Positions 57,957 through 64,000 of a stretch of DNA of 64,000 nt are shown piece after piece. Position 1 is the first letter of the stretch, and each line of letters starts with the position of its first letter. The notes beneath the pieces were generated by a model. The model was not told the DNA's origin. It worked only from the letters and a program-made list of their open reading frames with translations, and searched no databases. The DNA is from Chinchilla lanigera (Eukaryota; Chordata; Mammalia; Rodentia; Chinchillidae), in assembly GCF_000276665.1 (NCBI RefSeq), contig NW_004955436.1:20227268-20291267 (forward strand), given 5' to 3'. The position numbers and the translations under genes are program-made.

Positions 57957-59335
57957 AATTTTAAAATGCACACTAATGATTTTTGAAAATGAATAAATCT
58001 CTCATCCTAAGAATTAAGTGCATTTCACAAAGGATATGTAATTTCCTGGTAATTTCCAACACCATGGCCCAGCAATACCAGCCATTTTTGGGAAACAGAT
58101 GAACTTTAGTTGCTCTTCCTACCACATTACTAAGTGGAAAGCCATGATTTCTCTTCCTACTTCCCCTCCCAGTGAAAGGCTTGTTCAGCCCAGGGATGGA
58201 GTGAAGTGTGGGATTGTCTTTAAAATACTCCATTGAAACTCAGGGAGAGAGAAAATAGAATGCATAGGATTATGTATGAAAACAAGACTGGTCATGAGTT
58301 GATCATTGTTGAAACTGGTTGAGTAGTACTTGGAGTTATGTTTATGTTTGAAACTTTCATAACAAGAAAAAAAAATTTAATGAACAGAAATGATTATTAA
58401 AGAGTGGACCTAAATTCTTGCTCTGGAAAAGTCCTATTTCTAAAGAAAGGTCAGGACATAAAGTAAATAACAGTTTTATCTTTGGATTTGCCAATAGTGT
58501 CAAACTATCATACTTTGCTTAAGGCATTTTTGTCATTCTAATTAATCCAACATCATTCAACACATTCATTAACATTATATTTACTACATCTTCCAAATCA
58601 TAATTAATAGAACTAAGACCAAGTATTTTATGGTGGTATAAATCACTAGGAAAACCTTCTCAATTATACAGTTGGTGAAAAGCAATGAATGATAATAATT
58701 CTGCAGATTCACTTTAAGATGATCCTCAACAGATCTGTAAGGTTCATTCATTTCATTTAAATTTCTACATAACACATTGAAATGCCTCCAATATTTCAAA
58801 AGGCAAAGTTAAAAAGAGAAAGTAAAATGACAGTTATGTTCAATTTAGCTCCTAATTTATTGGGTGGGGGTAGATTTTTCACAAGAAATGCTTATAAATA
58901 TAGCCTCAAAGTCTCTGTCTTATTTCATCATTTAGAAACAAATCAGAAAAAATGTATTTTAAAACACTGAATTTTTTAGCATAAATACAAAAATTCCTAA
59001 CCTCAAGTGAGCAGAGAAATGTATGTTTGTTTTTGAAGCCATATGTTGCTAAAATAATACAGGAATAAAGAATCACTTGATTGGTAATGTGATTTATAGA
59101 TATGATGTGAAAAGAATTCCTGAGTCTAAAAAGGCTGATAAATAATTGATGTTGTACTTTATTCCATGCTGATATTTTTAACCAAATATACCTGGATAAA
59201 TATATACAATTATGACTAAATATCACTGAAAATATCTTACATGAAATTTGATTGTTACATAAATAAAACATATTATTCTTCTATTACCCCCTTTGTTCAG
59301 GTCATTTGTCTGTTTACTCTCAAAACCGTTCCCCA
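57957..59335. other. Unassigned AT-rich stretch
   Basis: No recognisable gene or repeat. The minus-strand frame at 58906-59271 (121 codons) lies in very AT-rich DNA without known motifs. Confidence 0.4.
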
Positions 59336-59660
59336 TTATTCCCCTGGAACTGCACTTATGTCAGGGCAAACTCTATAAACTACATTTCCCAGAGTCTCTT
59401 TCAAACTTACTTCCTGTTAGACTTGGCCAATGGGAGGCACCAGTGGGAGAATTGGGCAGAAAGAATCTAGAGTATTTCCCCCTCCTCCTACTTTGGGTAG
59501 TGGCTGTGTCTCATTCCTAGCCCAGTTTCTGGTGGAGAGCCTCTCCCTTTGAAGCTCTAGCCTCCTCCCGGTCCCTGTAGACGTGGTCCTAGTTTCTGCC
59601 CATTGGTTCTGACCACAGGAGCATGATGGAGGCTTCTCGCTATCGCTACTATCTAGTTGC
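59336..59660. repeat. Possible ancient interspersed repeat
   Basis: 'ctacatttcccagagtctct', 'ttggccaatgggaggcacca' and 'tgcccattggttctgacca' resemble motifs common in old mammalian interspersed repeats. I cannot name the family. A 17-bp tandem duplication ('cttacctaggaaaa') follows at about 59673-59702. Confidence 0.35.
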
Positions 59661-59799
59661 CTTCCTTCCTGCTTACCTAGGAAAACCTTACCTAGGAAAA
59701 ACTATTTACCCATATAAATGCACTTAATGAACTATTTCTAATATAGTCTCTCTGTTCCTGACTGACCCCTCTTCATCTTCAGTTTTTTCAATTTTATAG

Positions 59800-59922
59800 T
59801 GGTCTGTCTATGACAGGGTCTCACTACGCGCTCCTGGCTAGGCTTAAAATTGCAATCTTTCTGCCTCAACCTCCCAGAAGGCTGGAATTACAGATGTGCA
59901 CCACTATGGCAATTATATAGTG
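59800..59922 (-). mobile_element. B1/7SL-type SINE fragment
   Basis: Antisense: 'atgacagggtctcactacgc', 'gcctcaacctcccagaaggc', 'tggaattacagatgtgcacc'. It is diverged and truncated. Confidence 0.75.
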
Positions 59923-60534
59923 TTTTTTTAAGAGTCACTTTGCATGCTGGCATAATTTTTACTCTTATAAGATGCGTCTATCTATTTACAATCAATTGTT
60001 TCTTAAATTTTTGAAAATATCCATCTCAACAGTTCTATTACTTTACAAGTACTGATGAAAGACTATTTCCTATCGTATGAAAGGAATTTTAATTTAAAAA
60101 TTAGTAACAATATTGTCTGTTTTTAATGAACATTTGATGGTCACATATTAAATCCACACCACAGTGAAACATTAGAAATAGATTTTTAAAATATCAATTT
60201 TCCTGGAGACAAACTTTTCAACTTGCTATGAAAACTGAACATACTCAATGAAAACAATAACAAGTTATTAACAGATCTAATTTGCATTACAACATGTATA
60301 CATATACATTTATCTGTTTGTGTAGTAGGTGTGTTCTGGAAAACTTCAATGTAAAGCATTATTAAGTAATGAAAATGTAAACAATTATAGAGATATGTAA
60401 TATAAAAATCCATCATTTTACCTCGTTTCCTTTCAGTCTCTTCTAGCTGTCCTAGTTGTATTCCCCAGAGGTGAATGTTATTAACAATTTGATGGGTAGT
60501 TTCCTAGACATTTTTCAATATATGTATTAATTCA

Positions 60535-60735
60535 TTTTCTTATTCCACAAATATTTATGAGCATTTATAATGGCCAGGCAATTTTTAGGCACTGAAACAG
60601 CTAGAGAAGGAGACCAAGATATGGTATGAAACTTGTTTTCTAGTCTGAGACAAATACACACATAAAAATTAAATGGGCAAGTAGTGTTAGAGATTGAGAA
60701 AGAAAATAAGGTAAAGTAATTGCAACAGAGAGCGG
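60535..60735 (-). repeat. L2 LINE fragment
   Basis: Antisense L2 3' end: 'cattttcttattccacaaat', 'atttatgagcatttataatg', 'gccaggcaatttttaggcac', 'gagacaaatacacacataaa'. Confidence 0.65.
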
Positions 60736-61482
60736 GGCTTTCTATTCTAGTGATTTCTCAAGAGCATATTGCTCTACAGATTTTAAGGGGTTCTCCTTTG
60801 GATACAAATGTTTAAAGGTTGACAAACTCTTGCTTTAATTTTTTAGAGGAGGAAATGGTCTAGATAAAGATAATCTCTTTTTTCCAGTGTTTATTTTTTA
60901 TTAGTACATAATGATTACATTCCTAATGGAGAATTGGTACATCTATGTAGCAGTTCTTTGTTTTATCCTCTTTCCTTCCGCTACTTGCTCTCTCCCTCTA
61001 TTTTTTGGTCCACTTCCCTTTTACAAAAAAAAAAAAAAAATTGATCTCCCTTTTTCCTATTATCTAACATTTATTTTATTTTTTTCATATGTTTTGGGGT
61101 TTTTGATATGAAACACCATGTGATATTTAAGCCACTTGTCTGATTTATTTCACTTAACATTATAGTCTAAATGTGCACTCATTTTCTTATAGCAACTGTT
61201 TTTCTGTCAATGCCATGCTGTTTTCATCAATGTAGCTTTGCGGTACAACTTGATATTCAGGATTGTGGTACCTCTTGTTTTGCTCTTGTTATTCCACACT
61301 TCATTTGCTATTCTAGGTCTCTTCTGGTTCCCTGTAAATTTAGGATTCTTTTCTCTAGTTCTCTGAGGAATGCTGTTGATATTTTGATTGGGATTGCATG
61401 AAATTTGTATATCAGTTTTAGAAGTATAAGCACTTTAACAATGTTGGTTCTGCCTACCTAGGGATAGGGGATGTTTTCATTT

Positions 61483-61776
61483 TCATGTGTCCTCTTGGAT
61501 CTCTTTTTTCACGGTATGGTAGAGGCGTTTCACTTCCTTGGTTATGTAAATTCTAAAGGATTTAATTTTTCTTGATGCTATTGTGAATGGTATTGCTTTC
61601 CTAATTTCTTTCTTGGTGGATACATTATTGGTGTAGAGAACCATTTTGATTGTTGTGTGTTGATTTTGTATTCTGCTGTTGCTGAATTTGGGTATTAATC
61701 CTCTGAGTCTTGCAGTGAAATATTTTGGGTCTTCTATGTAAAGGATTATGTCATATGCAAATAGTGATAATTTCAC
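61483..61776 (-). pseudogene. L1 ORF2 reverse-transcriptase fragment with broken catalytic box
   Basis: Residues 4-13 read SLFAYDIILY where active L1 has F-A-D-D. The first catalytic Asp is Tyr (codon at 61753-61755, TAT on the minus strand, a single-base change from GAT). The following part keeps the family's order (LYTNN, IPFTIASRKIK, ITKEVKRLY, KKEIQEDT). Metal binding would be lost, so this copy could not have retrotransposed after the change. Confidence 0.9.
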
Positions 61777-61922
61777 TTTTGCCTTTCCTATACATATCCA
61801 TTTTATTTATTTTTCTTGCCTGCTGCTCTGACTAATGTCTCCAGTACTATATTCAAGAGGAGTGGTCATAGTGGACATCATTATTCCTGAGTTTAGAAGG
61901 AAAGTTTTCATTTCTTCTCCAC

Positions 61923-62135
61923 TTAACATGTTGTTGGTAATGTGTTTGTCATAAATAGCTTTTTATCAGATTGAGATAAGGTCATTGTATACTTTTTCTT
62001 CAGGGTTTTTATCATGAATGAATGTTGGATTTTGTCAAAGGCTTTGTCTTCATTTATTGAGATGATAATGTGACTTTTGTCCTGTTCTTGTTTATGTGAT
62101 ATATTACACTTACTGATTTGTGCATGTTGAATCAC
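61923..62135 (-). pseudogene. L1 ORF2 reverse-transcriptase fragment (palm region)
   Basis: Contains KSHIIISINEDKAFDKIQHS, the conserved RT block around the first catalytic aspartate; active copies usually read 'D-A-E-K-A-F-D-K-I-Q'. The D of the A-F-D triplet is kept. The frame ends by frameshift and stop on both sides. Confidence 0.9.
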
Positions 62136-62584
62136 CCTTGTATACCTGGATGAAGCCTACTTGCTCACAATGTATGATCTTTATGATGATTATTTTTGTC
62201 AGAATATTGTTGAAAATTTTCCACCTATAATTACTAAAGAGATTGGCCTACACATCTCTTTTCTTGGTATGCTTGTGTGGATTTAGTTTCAGAGTAATGC
62301 TAGCTTCCAGGAATGACTTTGCAAGTACTTTGTCCTTTTCAATTTAATAAAAAGTTTGAGGAGTATTGCCATTATTTGCTCTTCTTGAATTTCTGGTAAA
62401 AGTCAGGAGTAAATCCATTGGAACCTAGGCTTTTCTTGGTTGGTAGATTTTTTTATTACTGCTTCAATTTCATTGCCTGTTATTAGATTATTCAGATTTT
62501 AAAATCTTGGTTCAGTTTTGGTAATTCATATGTATCTAGGAATCTGTCAATTTCTTCTGAATTCTTCAATTTATTGGAGCATAG

Positions 62585-62745
62585 GGTTTTTTGTTTTTTG
62601 AGACAGGGGTGTCTCTGTGTAGTTTGGGCTGCCTCTGAACTCACTATGGAGCCCAGACTGGCCTCAAACTCAGAGCAATCCTCCTGTCTCAGCCTGCCAA
62701 GTGCTGGAATTACTGCTGTGTGCCACTACGCCCAACTTGGAGTAC
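62585..62745 (-). mobile_element. B1-type SINE inserted in the L1
   Basis: The plus strand shows 'tttttgagacaggggtgtct', 'gtagtttgggctgcctctga', 'ggcctcaaactcagagcaat', 'cctgtctcagcctgccaagt', 'gctggaattactgctgtgtg'. It lies in the same orientation as the host L1 and interrupts ORF2, so it is younger than the L1. Confidence 0.85.
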
Positions 62746-62815
62746 AAATTTTCAAAGTACTTGTTAATCATCTTCTGTTTTTGGTAGTGTCCATTATGAT
62801 TTCATCTTTTAATTT

Positions 62816-63151
62816 CTAACTGTCCTTTATTTCTTCTGTAAAATTGGCTAAGGGTTTTTCAATTTTGATTATTCTTTCAAAGAACCAGCTGTTCAGTTCA
62901 TTGTCTTTGAATTTTCTTTTAATCTCAATTTCATTAATGTCTGCTCTGATCCTTATAATTTCCTTTCTTCGACTACCTTTGGATTTGGATTTTTCTAGTC
63001 TTTGTAGGGCTCCTGGATGCATCATTAGATTATTTCTTTGGGTCCACTCAGCTTTTCTGATGTGAATATTCACTGCCATAAATTTCCCTCTTAGGGATCT
63101 TTTCATTGTGTCCAGTAGGTATATTGTACTGGCATTATCATTTGATTCCAA
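62816..63151 (-). pseudogene. L1 ORF2 linker fragment
   Basis: A 111-codon open piece carrying LRGKFMAVNIHIRKAE, SRRKEIIRIRADINEIE and NSWFFERIIKIEKPLANF, the well-conserved stretch between the endonuclease and RT domains of L1 ORF2. It is open by chance of where frameshifts fell, not as a gene. Confidence 0.9.
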
Positions 63152-63420
63152 GCACTATACAATATCATCTTTGATTTCTTCTGTGATTCATTGATTATCC
63201 AATAGCATATTGTTGAATCTCCATATGTTTGCATAATTTCTGTGGACTTTTGGCCACTGATTGATAGTTTCATTGGTCTATTATCTGAAGATATACGTGG
63301 GATAATATCAATTCTTTTGCATTTGCTTAAGCATACTTTATGAACTAGTAGGTGGTCTGTTTCGGAGAAAGGTCCACATTCTGCTGGCACAAATGTATAT
63401 TCTGTTGTTGGGTGGAACAA
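63103..63420 (-). pseudogene. L1 ORF2 endonuclease C-terminal fragment, catalytic His lost
   Basis: The TEYTFVPAECGPFSETDHLL block and LSKCKRIDII align with the end of the apurinic-type endonuclease domain. The catalytic S-D-H triplet reads S-D-N (codon at 63280-63282 gives Asn). The Asp is retained (63283-63285). Loss of this His would abolish target-site nicking. Confidence 0.85.
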
Positions 63421-64000
63421 TCCCTAGATATCTATTAATGCATTCCTGTTGGCTTGGTTTCTGCTGGCATGGTTCATGTTTGACAGTCCCATTGCGTGGG
63501 TTGAACCACTGGTGGTTGGCTATTTAACATCAGATGATAGAATTCAGATCAGAGCTGCCGCACAATGAGACATAGAAATTACAGCCCTATTATGAATATG
63601 TTATGTGCATTTGTTTGAAGGTTTAGTTAAACTCTGATATATCTTTGTTGATTTTTAGTCCAGTTCTATTTGTGATAGTAGAGTATTGAGGTACTCCACT
63701 ACAGATGTGTTAATGTCTGCCTGATCATTTATGTCCAGTATACTACTTTATTTTATAAGGTTGAATATGCTGGTGTTTGGTACACATGTATTTACAATTG
63801 TTATTCCTTTTGTTCAATTGTTCCCTTAACTAATGTGTAGTGACTTTCTTTGTTTCTTCTGAGTAGTTTGGGCTTAAAGTCTACCTTCCCTGAAAATAAA
63901 ATAGCTATTCCTGCTTGTTTTCAGGCTCTTTTCCATGGAATATTATTTTCCATCCTTTGGGTTTTAGTCTGTTAATCTCTTTTTGTATAACATGTGTTTC

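Larger units (their letters stand above)
60888..64000 (-). mobile_element. Large L1 LINE (ORF2 + 3'UTR), antisense, runs off the window
   Basis: The element lies on the minus strand. Its 3' end is near 60888, where the complement reads a 'gtactaataaaaaataaa' tail. It continues through ORF2 to the window edge, so the true 5' end is outside. ORF2 survives in pieces: the endonuclease C-terminal region (63103-63420, STEYTF-like and LSKCKR blocks), the linker (62816-63151, RRKEIIRIRADINEIE and SWFFERI blocks), reverse transcriptase (61923-62135, INEDKAFDKIQHSFM) and post-catalytic RT (61483-61776). Frameshifts separate them, and a B1 SINE interrupts it at about 62585-62745. No protein can be made. 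Confidence 0.93.

Overview
This window looks like non-coding nuclear DNA from a placental mammal, almost certainly a rodent outside the mouse/rat group. It carries ancient mammalian repeats (MIR, L2, old L1, MER2, MER5, MaLR LTRs). It also carries rodent SINEs: a 7SL-derived B1-type element with an internal duplication, and a very uniform tRNA-Ala-derived ID-type element. The SINE consensus suggests a lineage such as Castorimorpha (beaver or kangaroo rat), but this is inference and no species is claimed. I found no protein-coding exon, no intact RNA gene, and no bacterial or phage feature. The longest open frames (up to 161 codons) overlap repeats, simple sequence or unstructured DNA, so I treat them as chance.

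Layout. 0-5 kb: MIR, an old L1 3' end (-), a MaLR-type LTR (-), then an unexplained AATAAA-ending segment. 5.2-6.5 kb: MIR and a Tigger-like DNA transposon. 6.5-11.2 kb: mostly unassigned unique-looking sequence. 11.2-17.6 kb: L2/MIR remnants, a TG-rich minisatellite, a copy of a lineage-specific L1 3' end, L2 and SINEs. 17.6-18.6 kb: truncated SINE, L1M fragment and a full-length MER2. 19.0-20.0 kb: unexplained, somewhat CpG-bearing sequence. 22-26.6 kb: a nested cluster with an L1 3' end, a TIR transposon split by a twin-primed L1 insertion, an old L1M ORF2/3'UTR and a B1. 27-30 kb: composite SINE, L1M 3' ends, and a U6 snRNA-L1 chimeric retrocopy that was itself hit by an ID SINE. 33-34.4 kb: L2, a 600-bp TIR element, a MaLR-type solo LTR with 5-bp target duplication, and an ID SINE. 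34.4-45 kb: sparse MIR/L2/SINE plus a young 56-bp tandem duplication. 45.2-46.0 kb: second copy of the TIR element. 46-51.8 kb: little repeat content, including a 48.3-49.1 kb stretch that reads like a conserved regulatory element. 51.9-60.9 kb: LTRs, MER5-like, L2, a perfect 44-bp tandem duplication and two young ID SINEs. 60.9-64.0 kb: a large antisense L1 carrying ORF2 with damaged endonuclease and reverse-transcriptase motifs, running off the window.

How it works together: nothing here encodes a pathway. The window is an archive of retrotransposition. L1 machinery left its own 3' ends (one inverted by twin priming), moved the ID and B1 SINEs in trans (target duplications of 12-19 bp) and made a U6-L1 template-switch chimera. 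The most plausible host function is gene-desert or intronic regulatory DNA, with 48.3-49.1 kb the best candidate.
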